From positions 22,649 to 86,648 of the forward strand of contig VWZF01002908.1 of the NCBI GenBank assembly GCA_013396755.1: 64,000 nucleotides of DNA, given 5' to 3'. Under the pieces are notes generated by a model. It had not been told where the DNA came from. It made no database searches and saw nothing but the letters and a program-made list of their open reading frames with translations. Below are positions 1 through 11,338 of this stretch, piece after piece; position 1 is the first letter of the stretch; every line of letters begins with the position of its first letter. This DNA comes from Sclerurus mexicanus. Lineage: Eukaryota; Chordata; Aves; Passeriformes; Furnariidae. Made by a program: the position numbers and the translations under genes.

Positions 1-1980
1 AAATTAGCTGGTGATAACAGTGTTTTTTTTGGTTTTTTTGAGGTTTGTTTCGTTCATTTGTTTGGTTGTGTTGTTTGTTTCAGGGTGTTGGAGGCTTTCC
101 TTGGTGAGGGGCAGATGAGCGATGCCCATTCCCGTCCCCTCTCCCGCTGGTGCCAGGGCAGGCTGGGAAAGGGGGGGGGGCTGTTATTTCGGACTGAAAA
201 TCCCTGTGGTGTCTTGTCCAGGGCTGGGCAAGTCGTCCCTCTGAGGCCTTGGGCATAGTTGCATTTTGCAAGGTGCATTTTGGGGCTCTGGGTAGGGGGG
301 ATGTCCTTTTTTTTCTTCTCGTTGAGTTTCCTGCTGCTGCTACACGGCCGGTGTGCACCGTTCCCCCGGCACAGCCCCTCGCCAGCCAAGCGAAGGGCAC
401 CTCTTGGGGGGCATCCCATGCCTTGGCTCTCCCTGGAGCTGCGGGCACCAGCCCCCGACCCGGCAAAGCCAAGCTGCTCCTTCGGGTGCGTCCTCACCAC
501 GGGAGGCGTTTGCCTTAAAGGTGATCTCTCTAAATAAGCCCACGCACGCGTGGTTTGTCTCTGGGTCGTGGCTGGTGGTGGCAGAGCTCGGCAGGAGGGA
601 GAGGGCTCCGTGGGAGTCGCCCACCCATCCCACTGCTACCCCAGGAGGAGGGCCCTGCCCCAAAGATTCCCCGGCACACGACAGCGGCCACCAAGAGGGA
701 TCTCGCCTTTGATGTGCTGGGGAGGGTTTGTTTCAGTTTAATCCTTTGCATGTGAGAGGCTTCTGGGTTGAGTTTGAGGCGGGTGGGTTGTGTTGAGAGG
801 AAGGAAAAGCCCCCTGAGTGTCTGGGCGGGTGTTAGGTTCGGACCAGAGCCAGGCACTGGGCTGGGAGAGCCCTCTGGGACTTGAGGCATCTCTGTCCAG
901 CCTCACCCCTCTCCCCTCCCATCCCTTCCCTCCGAGGTGGAAAGGACGACACAAGGACCGTGGCCGAGACCTCTCCTAACCGTGGTGGGAAGAGATCTCG
1001 CCCTTGGGTGGGCAGCTTGGCTTTCAGCTCTAGAGGTGTCCAGAGAAGTCCGAGGGGTTGGAATAAGGAAGGAGAAGGGGCAGGTGTGGTTTGCCGGGTT
1101 GCTTTGCAGGTTGTGCTTTTGATGAGTTGGTGCCTCTTGGAAGGTCGAGGGAAGTGTGAAGGGGGCGCTGGGGAGGCTGCCCTTGCCAGCCCTGGGTGGG
1201 GGCAAGGAGGAGGGAGGCAGGTTTGGAGCCAAGGGAAGCACTTGAGGTCGGATTGCCGTCAGCCAAGCTGCCAAACCCTCCCCGGAGCATCCCAGTGGAT
1301 GGTGTCCACACACAGCTGGACTGAACCTGAAATAAACCCCCCCGGTCTTCCAGGAGATGCCATTCCCATCCAGAGCTTGCCTTCTGGTTGGTGACACATC
1401 CAGCCCAAAGGGAAGGTCTCAGGAGCCTCTGAGTGCACCTGAAGCAGAGGCTCAGGTGGTTCTCCAGGCTGGAAATTTTGAGGGGAACACCACGACCTGA
1501 GACTTCAGATATTTCCTTGTCCCTGATGGACAGAAAACTTCCCTGGGGATAGAAGGAGGTTGCTTGCAATCCAAATCCCAAAGGGCAAAGGAAAACACAA
1601 ACCTAGGTGCAGAGGGGAGGAGGGAGTCTCCCAGGGGCAAACCTTTAGGGAGAGGTAAGTGTCACATGGAAGTGTCCATGGTCTCTGAGCATGATGAACC
1701 CTTGGGGACAGGGGAAGGAGGTGGATGGTCTGTAGGGTGGAAGCTCCTCACCAGGTGCTCTCCAGGATCCCCCATTTCCATCTGAGACCTGTGCTTGGGA
1801 AAGGGGAAAGCTGGAGAGGGGGACGGGCAACGAGATTAGAAGGTCTGGTTAAAGCTACAGCGAGCAAAGGCTTTGGGTGGACTTTTCCAGAAGGGCTCGG
1901 AGCTGCTTGTTCTGGTGGGGAACCAGCAGAGGGTTTGGCTGAAATGGTCCTTTTACCTTCCAAGGTCATTACAAAGTGAA
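1..1980. other. Non-coding stretch before a 3' UTR-like block
   Basis: No exon or repeat family is recognised. It opens with a T/G-rich run (about 22-84), has a G10 run at 171-180, and is otherwise GC-moderate unique sequence. If the AT-rich block that follows is a 3' UTR, this could be its proximal part or an intron of the same gene; the sequence does not decide. The overlapping open frames on both strands have no recognisable domain. Confidence 0.5.
156..180 (+). other. G-quadruplex-type motif
   Basis: G-runs at 156-158 and 165-167, followed by ten consecutive G at 171-180, give at least four G-triplets with short loops. It lies in otherwise unremarkable unique sequence. Whether it folds is inference. 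Confidence 0.35.
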
Positions 1981-2710
1981 AACCAAACATGCTGTTGAGT
2001 GAGTGGTTGATTGGAGAGCGGTAATGCACGATGCAGACATCATTATATATATATTTACATCCTGTGTATATATAATGTTTGTGTGGGTGAGTGTTTAATG
2101 CAGGCAGAAGTTCGTCAGGCTTTGTTTTTCCATTCCTAACTAATATAACTTGACTAAAAAATACAAAAAAGTTGCTGCAGTGGGTTTGCAGAATAAAGCA
2201 CTTTGAATCTCAGAATTGTTTGTTTTTTTCGTTTATTGTTGTTTTTGTTGTTGTTTTTTTCTTAGCACAGTCCAATTTGCTATAATATTATTTTATACAC
2301 CTTTTTTTGGTCTGTCTTTATAAACTATTATAAGTACTATTTTTGTTATAATTCAAAATAGATATTTAGTATAAAGTTTTGCTGTTAAATATTTGTTATT
2401 TAGTAAAATATGATTTTTTTTCTCTTTATTGTAAACATTGTCTGGGAAAAAATATTAATATGTTTTATCACATTTGTTTTTAATATTAAAAAAAAAGAAA
2501 AAAGCACTTGTGGGGTTTTTTGTTCTGAAATTGGTGCCGTGTGAACATGTGTTTCAGTCATGTGGTTTTTAATATGTATATAATATTATGTGTTGCATAT
2601 TAAAATGAATGTTGTGTATTTTGTGATCTTAAAATAAAAAAAAGAATAAATAATCCATGTGGCTGTTTTATAGACTTCCATAATAAAAGGAGTTGCATCT
2701 CCAAAGGTTT
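1981..2710 (+). other. Probable distal 3' UTR and poly(A) region of an upstream gene
   Basis: Composition switches abruptly from GC-moderate to very AT-rich and T-rich, with long T runs, several ATTTA pentamers and AATAAA hexamers at 2193-2198, 2633-2638, 2645-2650 and 2682-2687. A T/G-rich stretch follows at about 2720-2753, as expected downstream of a cleavage site. Two exact Pumilio-type elements (TGTANATA) sit at 2065-2072 and 2575-2582. GC-rich sequence resumes right after. This fits the end of a long vertebrate 3' UTR read on the plus strand, with the coding part left of the window. I do not recognise the gene. An AT-rich intergenic block is the alternative. Confidence 0.5.
2633..2687 (+). 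terminator. Cluster of poly(A) signals
   Basis: Three AATAAA hexamers lie within 55 bp (2633, 2645, 2682). With the T/G-rich sequence at about 2720-2753, cleavage would be expected near 2655-2710. Seen: the hexamers. Inferred: their use. Confidence 0.45.
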
Positions 2711-4818
2711 TGCTTCACATCCATCTGCATCTGCTCCTGAAGGGCTTTTGTGGCCGCCTGGTTTGGGGTCTCGGGGGAGCAGGCCCATCCTGGGAAGTGG
2801 GAGAGTGGGATTTTGGCATCCACCCTTCGGTCTCCACGAGCAAAGTGGGTCCTCGTGGGTTGATATGGACCCAAATACAGGAAACTCCACTTAAAACCCA
2901 GAAAAACCTTGGTTTTTGTGGGGAGGATGGTCAAAAGTTGAAGCAGAGATGTGGAGCCTCCGGCGCTGGAGATGCTCAGAGCCCACCTGGATGTGGTCCT
3001 GAGCAACCTGACCGAGGTGCCACCGCTCCGAGCTCCATCCCCAGGCTTTGGGGAGCTCCAGGACGACCCAGTTCCTGCCCAGAGCTTTTCCCTCTTCCCA
3101 GCGAGAGGCAGAGGAGGGGAGGGAAAGGGACTCACTCCAGGTGTGTCCTGATCCCTGCTGCTGGTTCTGGCACGGGACACCACCACGGGCTGGAGGACAC
3201 GCACCCAACCACTGGTTGCGTGGGATGGTGGGCGGGAGGGCTGGGGTGGACCAGACGAGGCAGGACACTCTTCCCAAGGGCAGCCTGGGGGAGAAGGACC
3301 CTGGGGCGGGCAGCAGGCGTGGTGGAAGCAGACAGGTTGTCCCCAGCCCTCCCATCATCTCCCGTCTGGACTCCTCCAGAGCCCAGCTCCTCAGCAAACC
3401 CGTGTCCTGGAGTTTTCCGTGAGCAGGGGTTGCTCGGAGTGTTTTAAACCAACAACATTTCAGCAACTTTCGGCCCCGGGGTGGTGGGACAAAGAGCTTT
3501 GTCTGAGAGGAGACAGGACAAGCTACTGGTGGGAGGTTCAGCTGCAGCTGCTCCAGAGTGGAGACGGGTGGGCTGGGAGTGCTTGGAGTAATTAGGTAAT
3601 CCTTGGAATAATTAGGTAATCCTTGGAGTAATTGGCTTCTGTGCCCTTGCCCTTTTCCCTATAAATAAAGCTGTGATAGTGTCCTGGCTGTGCCGGGAGT
3701 GTTGGAGGATGAGATGGTGCTGCTCTGCAAACCCTTCCTGCGATGACATTCAAAGGCAAGTGAGGGCTGGAGGAATTAATAGAACTTTGCTCTTGGCTGG
3801 AAAATATGACCAAGCAGCCCAAGGCTGTGTCCCTTTGGAGCAGCCAGAGGATCTGAGGCTCCTTCCCCTCCCTTTGGAGCTTTGTGGCCGTGCTCTCTTC
3901 CCGCTCCTGCCAACAATGATTTTGCCACGTCTGTCGCCGAAATGCCACCGTGTGGTCGTGCCCCTCCGTGGTCCCGTCACCCCCCAGCCTCTCCTGGTGC
4001 TGAAGGGGCTGCTGTGTCACCTCCTCACCCTCCCTTTCCCCTTCCAGCCCCCCTTGCCTTTAGGAGTCCCTATTTCATAGCAGGGAAGGTCATTTCCTTT
4101 TGGGATTTCTCTTCTTCCCCTCGCTCCCCTCCCTTTGCCTCGATTTATTTATGATTTATTCGTAATTTATGGCTTTCAGCGAGGAGCTGCACCACCCCTG
4201 GAGGGAGATGATGTGGCTCTCTGGGCTCCAACAGGAGCAGGGAGCTTTTTTTTCGGGTGGCCTCGCGGGAGGTCACTCGGACTCCGTGTTCTTTCCACTC
4301 AGCTCCGGCACCGAGTCTCACGTTACTCACTTTGTTTTAACTGCAGCTGAACTCTTGGAAAGTTTCTTTTTAAGGGTTGTGTGTGAGAGCATAGAAAAGG
4401 TGTGTGAGCCTGTGTTTTTGCATAAATGGGCTTTTATTTTTTTTTTCTCCCTTCTTTTTCTGCTTCCCCACCCCCCCTAAAATTTTATAGCATGAAATAT
4501 GGAATGGCCTTGTGTTCCCTTGGTCTGCCTGGAATTTTTAATCTCCAAAGCTCACGGCCCGGGCCCTTCCAAGGGGATGTTGAGGCAACATTCGGCTAAA
4601 AGGAACTGTGTGAAGTGTTGGGGTGTCACTAAATAACGTGTGCAGGAATTGTTTAAAAATGAGAGAGGTGGGATAAAACAATGTGTTTCCAAGTGGGTTT
4701 TTTAGCATCATTTTTCTCCAGATAATTTTAGGGGCCCTGGAATTTAAACACCTTGGGTGCCTGTCAGGTGCTGCTCCATCCATAGAATAGAATAAAATGG
4801 AATAAAAAAGAATATTCT
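2711..4818. other. Unique non-coding stretch
   Basis: GC-rich and without a recognised repeat to about 3.58 kb, then a short homeobox-core tandem repeat, a TATA-like/AATAAA motif at 3660-3669, and a T-rich block at about 4144-4172 and 4430-4500. The open frames on both strands at 2.7-3.5 kb overlap one another and carry no known domain, so I do not call them genes. Confidence 0.5.
3582..3640 (+). repeat. 20-bp tandem repeat with TAATTA cores
   Basis: Units start at 3582, 3602 and 3622. The first two differ at one base, and each carries the homeodomain core TAATTA followed by GGTAAT. The third is partial and keeps TAATT. A TATA-like motif (TATAAATA) follows at 3660-3667, overlapping AATAAA at 3664-3669. 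Confidence 0.6.
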
Positions 4819-5170
4819 AGAAGAGAAGGCTCTGAGGAGCCTTAAAACTCTTTCCAGTGCCTAAAGGGGCTCCAGGAGAGCTGGAGAGGGACTGGGGACA
4901 AGGCGTGGAGGGACAGGACACAGGGAATGGCTTCCCAGTGCCAGAGGGCAGGGCTGGCTGGGATATTGGGAAGGAATTGGTGGCTGGGAGGGTGGGCAGG
5001 CCCTGGCACAGGGTGGGCAGAGAAGCTGTGGCTGCCCCTGGATCCCTGGGAGTGTCCAAGGCCAGGTTGGACGGGGCTTGGAGCACCCTGGGCTGGTGGA
5101 AGGTGTCCCTGCCCATGGCAGAGTTTGGAACCAGATGATCTTTGAGGTCCCTTCCAACCCAAACTATTCC
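4819..5170 (+). mobile_element. CR1 LINE, 5'-truncated, sense strand plus
   Basis: This is the reference copy for the window. It shows the typical CR1 3' region in order: 'gagaaggctctg', 'aaggggctccaggagagc', 'gaagctgtggctgcccctgg', 'gtgtccaaggccaggttgg', 'gctggtggaaggtgtccc', 'tgcccatggca' and the 3' end 'ggtcccttccaacccaaac'. Only about the last 350 bp of a roughly 4.5-kb element remain, so it is non-autonomous and non-coding. Subfamily not assigned. Confidence 0.9.
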
Positions 5171-5810
5171 AAGGAGGGTTCACACCCCAGTTTTAGCCCT
5201 CTGTGGTGAAACATTGAGGTTGGAATTCTCCGTGCATCCAACTCCCTGATGAAATTCTTGATAGAAACTGGCTGCAACCCTAAAATAAATCCTAATATAC
5301 CTTCCCAAATGTTGTGATAATAACTTACAGTACCTTGATGTTTTATCCGTACATTTAAAAATGATTGACTGTGGCAGCAAAGAGGACATAAAGTGAGGGA
5401 ATGACAAGAGGTTTTCTGGCAAATATTTCTTTTTGAAGGTCTCCCTCTGCACTTGCACATGACAGATTTTCAATTTATCCCAGCTAGAAATGGACATTTT
5501 CCTTTACAACAGGTGATCACACCCAAATCCTCACTTACAGCATCTTCCTGACTGTTGATTTAACTGCTGGTGTGCGATTTTGAGATGATAAAACACAAAT
5601 GATAAAGGGTGGCCTGAAAAAATGTGGTACAGGGAGGGTCAGGGAAGCTTTGAGGCTCAAGCCTCCAGGGATCTGTGTGTGTTCTGTAAATCTGCAGTGG
5701 AGAGACACAAAACTGGGGCCTCGAGGGTGGGTTTGGCTCCCACAGCCCTGTGAGGCTTCACACTTGTCCACTCTGGGTGGTTTCCTGAGAGGGTTGTTGA
5801 GTTTGTCAGA
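5171..5810. other. Unique non-coding stretch
   Basis: AT-moderate sequence from 5171 to 5560, then GC-moderate. No repeat family, RNA gene or exon is recognised. Confidence 0.45.
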
Positions 5811-5950
5811 GAATCGTCATCATCATCATCATCGAATCGCAGACTGGTTTGGGTTGGGAGGGACCTTACAGACCATCCAGTTCCACCCCCTGCCACGGGC
5901 AGGGATGCCACTGATTGTCCATCATCAGCGCCAAGACCTGGCCCTTCCAG
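5811..5950 (-). mobile_element. CR1 fragment with TCA-repeat end
   Basis: 'actggtttgggttgggaggg' and 'ccaccccctgccacgggcag' are the reverse complement of the CR1 3' end. Instead of CR1 octamers the terminus carries (TCA)n at 5817-5833 next to 'gaatcg'. The inner part decays past about 5925. Confidence 0.75.
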
Positions 5951-6098
5951 AGTGGGACAGGGAAGGTCAGGGAGGTCAGGCTGCAGGGTGAGGGCTCCAC
6001 GATGGACACTTGGGACAGGTCTGGATCAGGGGGGACTCCTCTCAAACAGCTTCCCTAAGTCACCGTAAGGTCACAAGAAATTAAACTAAGGTTAGGTT

Positions 6099-6640
6099 GA
6101 ATCCCAGAATGTGCTGAGCTAGTAGGGACCCACAAGGACCATCCAGCCCAACCCTCAGCCCTGCACAGACACCCCACCAACCCCGCCCTGTGCCCCAGAG
6201 CATCATCCAACCCCTCCTGGAGCTCTGGCAGCCTCGGGGCCGTGCCCACTGCCCTGGGGAGCCTGGGCAGTGCCCACCACCCTCTGGGGGAAGAGCCTTT
6301 TGCTGAGATCCCACCTGCCCCTGCCCTAGCACAGCTCCAGCCATGCCCTGGGTGCTGTCCCTGTCCCACAGAGCAGAGATGGAGCTGCCCGTTGGGAGGA
6401 ACCTGCAGACCCCGATGAGTCTCCCCTCAGTCTCCTCTGCTCCAGCTGGACAAAGTGAGTGCCCTCAGCTGCTCCTCACATGCTTCTCCTCAGGGCCCTT
6501 CCCCATCCTCATGTCCTTCCTTTGGACACTCCTGAACTGCTTTAGATCCTTCTTATACTGTGGTGCCCCAAACTGCCCCCAGGCTCGAGGTGAGGCCGCC
6601 CCAGGGCAGAGCAGAGAGGAAAAATCCCCTTCCTGAACCA
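6099..6640 (-). mobile_element. CR1 LINE, longer copy of a second subfamily
   Basis: Reads as the reverse complement of a CR1 3' region that differs from the 4.8-kb copy. It has 'gggacccacaaggaccatcc', 'gccctgcacagacacccc', 'gagcatcatccaacccc', 'ctggggagcctgggcagtgc' and 'agcacagctccagccatgcc', with about 540 bp retained. The same subfamily recurs on the plus strand at 14.4-14.9 kb and 31.9-32.2 kb. No intact frame. Confidence 0.85.
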
Positions 6641-7395
6641 CATCCTTGAATCCCAAACCAATGTTAAGGAGTGAGGACTCCAATGCCAAACGTTTCCTCA
6701 GTTTCTGAGGCAGCAGCTCGAACAATCAATTCCCTCACACTAAGAAAATTTCCTTTTAATGGTCTAAGAGCAGCATCCAAATGACCTTACCTGTGTCTTC
6801 CAGTTCCTGTTACTGTTCCATGTTCTCCTCCAGCACTCAGCAGAGTCAATGCTTGTCTTTCTTTGGCCTGTTGGAAGCTGCAGCAGGTTTTTATACGCTT
6901 TTTTCACCATTATAAATAGAGATGGAGTATATGTATGTATATTTGTTCTGAAGTATCGTGTTTGACCGTTTGTTATGGCATGAACAGTTCCTCTTTCAGC
7001 GTAAGGAGCACAGTTTTATCTGGCATAAGAGCTGTGTTTAGTCTACATTCCCATATACCTTTTCCTTGAACAATATTTGTCTAATTACGGCTCCACGGGT
7101 TCGTTTTGCTCGCGAGGGGAAGGTTGTTATTTGGACGTGCTCTGGATGGTGGTGAATGCTTGAAGCGACCCCAAACAGCCCAGATGTGCTCCTTGGGTGC
7201 TCAGGAAATGCAGCTGTTGGATGCCACTGTACCATATTCCTGTCTCTGCCCGTGGCCAGTAACATACAGGGGGGAAGGGGCTGTGTTGGGGTATGAGAAC
7301 ATGAGCCAACTGTGCCCAGGTGGGCAAGAAGGTCAGTGATACCTGGCTTGTGTCATAGTGTGGCCACAGGACCAGGGAAGTGATTGTCCCTCTGT
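6641..7395. other. Unique AT-rich stretch
   Basis: No repeat recognised. 6880-7090 is AT-rich with TATAAATA at 6911-6918, a TGTATATT motif and irregular, non-repetitive sequence. That could mark a conserved non-coding element, but conservation cannot be seen from one genome. Confidence 0.4.
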
Positions 7396-7719
7396 GCTGG
7401 CACTGCTGAGGCCACGCCTTGAGCCCTATGTCCAGTTCTGTGACAGGAGAGACCCTGAGGGGCTGGAGCGTGTGCAGGGAAGGGAAGGGGCTGGAGCAGC
7501 AGGAGGGGCTGAGGGAGCTGGGGGGGCTCAGCCTGGAGAAAAGGAGGCTCAGGGGGGACCTTGTGGCTCTGCAAGTCCCTGCCNGTGGGCATCGGGCACA
7601 GGGTGGGCTCCGTGGGCTGGGAGGGCTTTTCCAGCCTTAGTGACTCTGGCACTCTCTGTATTTGGGAGTTGAACCAGACGACCTTCAGTGGTCTCTTCCA
7701 ACCCAAACTCTTCTATGAA
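7396..7719 (+). mobile_element. CR1 LINE interrupted by an assembly N
   Basis: Starts with 'tgaggccacgccttgagccc' and 'agctgggggggctcagcctg', typical of the middle of the CR1 3' region, and ends with 'ggtctcttccaacccaaact'. A single N at 7584 sits where the expected internal CR1 sequence is missing, so part of the element is probably lost in a collapsed gap. Confidence 0.85.
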
Positions 7720-9608
7720 AAGTTGATAGAAATTGGGTCACTGTAGATGGAAACTTTTTCTGGCTAAACTTCAGGTCAGGCTCATTAGGAAGGTCCTGGT
7801 CTGGGGGAGGCACCAGGATTATTCTGTAGTCACTGATGGACATGGTCTCCACCAGAGTTTCTTGTGCTCCTCTGAAGTGGATCTTGCTCTCTTGGTGTGG
7901 CTTGTAAAGCACTTAGGGAGTGAGGGCTCAGTGTGGGGAAGGTGAGGGAGTGAAGAAGCACGGCCAGCAGAGCTCTGGTTAAGCCTGGCTGACTCCAAAG
8001 GCTGGGCTGCCGACCACAAAACCGCAGAGCCTCATCCCAAGCCCAGTGGAGGATGTCGTGGGTGTCCTGCGCTCCCATCACGTCATGGGGCCGGACACTA
8101 TGGAAGCAATTCCCAGCCCAAAGCTCAGTCTCTGGCTGGTCTGAGCCATCAGCTCCTCCTGCAGAAGTTTATTTAAAAACAGAAAGCCATGAGCAGCAGA
8201 ATGGCTTTTGCAGGAGTCTCATTAAGACGTTATTGCATCTATTAATAAAGCAGAACATTTCCTCTGCTGGATATTAATCACAGGGTGGATGCACTCCACG
8301 GGGCAGGGAAGGGGCCTCGTGGACAAATCCAGAGCCACTCAATTAATGGATCAGGTTACTCTTATAAAATTAACCAGTGTTTGGTCATGGAAAGCCAGGA
8401 AAAGGGACATGGAGAGCCCCCAGAGCCATCCTGCTGGCAAAGTTACCAGCCGGAAGGGTTAATTTATAGGGGAGCCCCTCGGGATCAATTCATTGAGCTT
8501 GACAGGACTTGGAATGTTGGAGTTGTCTGGGACACCCAGATGGGTTTCGATGAGTGTCAATATCTGCTACTGCTGAAAAAACACTTGAGTAATTAATCAG
8601 GAGTAATTAATCAGTGAGTCCTTTCTCCCTCCCATCTCCAAAACTGACCATTGCTGTGACAGGTTGCTGGTCCACAGTCCCTTCTTCCTTCGTGGGGACC
8701 TGGTGGGATGAGGTGGCCACTGCAGGTCCCTTCCACCCCAAGTTGCTCAATGATTCCTTCAAAATGGAGTTTAATTGTGAACTGCTCCACTTTCCTCTCT
8801 CTCCTGCTGGGTTCTAAACCAGCCCTAAGTTTGTGTGGGTAAACTCCACAGGGTCTTGGTCCACGTCCGTGGGTGGATCTGGTTTAACCCCCGCCACGGC
8901 AGGGCACAGACGTGCTTTTATGTGCACAGAAATATCTTCCTGTACACAGGACACGGGTGGGACACACATCCTACTGTCAGGATGTACCTTGGCACTGCTG
9001 AGCTGCCTCAGGTTCCCTCTTTGCCCCGTGGGAGAGCCCAGCAGCTCCTGCAGGGGTGAGAAGTGGAGGAGGTCTTGAAGGGACATCGGCACTTTGGTGT
9101 CCAGCCCTTCCTCTCATCCCTTGTGTTATGTGGGGTAGCGTCCCCCTCTGGCAACATCTGACTCTCCAAGCCAAAAGAGTGACATTTAGATGTTTTGACC
9201 CCAAACTCACAAGTGAACTTGAAATCTGTAAATCTGGGTGTTTCTATTTTTAAAACAAAATTAGGAAGGGACTGAGAAACTGGGTTTGAAACCCTTCCAG
9301 ACCTGCTCCGTGAGTCTGTATAAACAGTGTTTTATTTATATTGACCTGCTGTCAATTTTAATGTTTTCCATTAAATATAAAACCCAATCAGGCCAATCTA
9401 TTTCAAGTGGATGCAGAAGAACCCACACTTGGTTTCTGGACCATCCCTCCATCCTTTTGAAGATGAGAAGCACAGGAGAAAGCAAAGCATCCTGTTCTCC
9501 GGGTATAATTCCAGGATTACTGCGAGCTAATATTGATTTCCTTTTTATTTTAATAGGATGTGCTATGAAGTCACCTTAGACATTCTCACCTAGTCTCGCT
9601 TCCTAATG
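7720..9608. other. Unique non-coding stretch
   Basis: Mostly unique. 8165-8290 is AT-rich and irregular (GTTATTGCATC, ATTAATAAAG, GATATTAATCAC) and is a weak candidate conserved element. 8580-8615 carries two 'gagtaattaatca' stretches. About 8648-8760 ends in 'ggtcccttccaccccaagtt', possibly a decayed plus-strand CR1 tail. No exon recognised. Confidence 0.4.
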
Positions 9609-9860
9609 GGAATCATGGAGCCATTTAGGTTGGAAAAGACCCTTAAGGCCAAGTCCAGCCATTCCCCAGCACTAAGGACACCACTAACTCATGTCCCCAA
9701 GTGCCACATCCATGGGGCTTTTAAATCCTTCCAGGAATGGGGACTCCACCCCTGCCCTGGGCAGCCTATTCCAATGCCTGACCACCCTTTGGATGGAGAA
9801 AGTTTTCCTGATATCCAACCTAAACCTCATCACCCCTGTGCTACAGAAAGCAAGAGGCCA
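9609..9860 (-). mobile_element. CR1 LINE, older subfamily
   Basis: The reverse-complement CR1 3' end begins at 'aatcatggagccatttagg' and continues through 'ccacatccatggggctttta', 'gggcagcctattccaatgcc' and 'ttcctgatatccaacctaaa'. The wording matches the 42.05-kb copy rather than the 4.8-kb copy and is more diverged, so it is probably an older insertion. Confidence 0.85.
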
Positions 9861-11190
9861 AGCCTTGTTAAGGCCCAATGTAAGTATTTTTAAGAGGATT
9901 TTTTACAAAGTACAAGTTATGGGAATTTCACTAAAGATGATTAAAAGTCCCCCAAATTCTTTGTATTGAGTGACATGATGGTGAAAGAAAATAATCTGGT
10001 GGTCTGGTGGGTGGTGGGACAGAAAGTTTTGTCCGAATGAGTTCCTGCGATGAGCAGAGGTGGTTTGATGCCCCTGGTTTATGGGTGACACAACTCCCCC
10101 ATGGGGTTGTGCTCACCTAAATCTCAGCCACCCTCAGTAAATCTGACGTGTTCTTGCCCAGTTTTGGGCTGCAAGGACCTGCCACCTTTGGCTTTGTATC
10201 CTTGCTCCTGGAAACCTCTTTGTCCTAGAATTGTCCACATAGCAATGCAAGAGGAATAAGGAATTTTGAGTCTCAACGTGGGTGCTCTGAGCGAGTCTCA
10301 TCTGAGACATCACACTGGTTTTTGGGGGTGATCTGATTATGGAGAAGAGTTTTGACCTATTTGAGAAATGTCTGATCCTGAAAGAACTGCTGCCACAGGC
10401 AATTAGGGAGCTGTTTTTAATTGGAGGCTTTATTAAATTGAGCAAGCTTTACATGTGGAAGGGCAGGCTGGGCAAATGCATCTCTGCCGACTCCCACAGC
10501 CTTCCACATCCATCACGTCTGTGGCCGAGAAGGGATATTAAATCATCCTGTCCCATCTCTAGAACACAGGGCTTAAATTTCCTCCTCTTACCTGTGTGTC
10601 AGGCCCTGCCATATGAAGCCAGCACGTCTTCCAGGAAAACTTCCCATCCAGGAAAACTTCCCATCTTGAAGAAATCAGGCGGCGGAGAATCCAGCGCTTC
10701 CCTCAGCACTCCGGCTGCTTAATCCCCCTCCCCGTGTATTCCACGTGCGGTTTGTCTGACTCGCAGCTATCAATCCTTGTTCTGCCTTTCACCACCAGGC
10801 CAAGGAGTCCTGCAGGACCCCCAGTTCCCTCCTTGGGAAGAGGCTTGTGGGATGTCATCAAACCAGCTCTGGGTTTCACTTGTTGATAGGAGGAGTGAAG
10901 ATTACTGAGCTCGTGACGCCTCTTGCTGCTTCATGGATTTTTTTCCTCGGTGTTTTCCTCACAGTCGTTCACTGACACACCTTTTTAAAGATACGGGACA
11001 CAAGCCGTGCCCAGATTTCCCTTGCCCATCTTGGTGGTGGAGAAATCACTGAGGAAAACTCATGCCCCCCAAACATCTGCATTTGTAGATCGCATCCAGT
11101 TTTTCCCTCTCACAGTTTCGTGGTGGGATCCGTCATAAGGTCATTTGGCTCCTTTGGACCTTAAGTCTGTGGTAGAGTGGCTGTTGTTGG
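9861..11190. other. Unique non-coding stretch
   Basis: No recognised repeat apart from a 17-bp direct repeat at 10631-10664. AT-rich patches lie at 9880-9970 and 10380-10450. No exon supported. Confidence 0.45.
10631..10664 (+). repeat. 17-bp direct repeat with NF-kB-like core
   Basis: 'ccaggaaaacttcccat' occurs twice back to back (10631-10647, 10648-10664). The core GGAAAACTTCCC resembles a Rel/NF-kB half-site pair. The duplication is seen; binding is inference. Confidence 0.55.
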
Positions 11191-11338
11191 GAGATGTTGT
11201 GGCTGCCCCTGGATCCCTGGAAGTGTCCAAGGCCAGGTTGGATGGGGCTTGGAGCACCCTGGGCTGGTGGAAGGTGTCTCTGCCCAGGGCAGGGTTTTTC
11301 ATACCCCTTCCAACCCAAACCATTCCATGATTCTGTGT
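11191..11338 (+). mobile_element. CR1 LINE 3' fragment
   Basis: About 148 bp: 'gtggctgcccctggatccc', 'ggaaggtgtctctgcccagg' and the intact terminus 'ccaacccaaaccattccatg' followed by 'attctgtg'. Strongly 5'-truncated. Confidence 0.88.

Noticed and set aside
66..84. Splice-acceptor-like T-rich tract ending in CAG at 82-84
   Set aside because: The tract is rich in G as well as T, and no coding frame with a domain follows.
2710..3447. 245-codon plus-strand open frame, with a 191-codon frame on the other strand
   Set aside because: Both strands stay open because of high GC; low-complexity Gly/Pro/Arg-rich translation, no domain.
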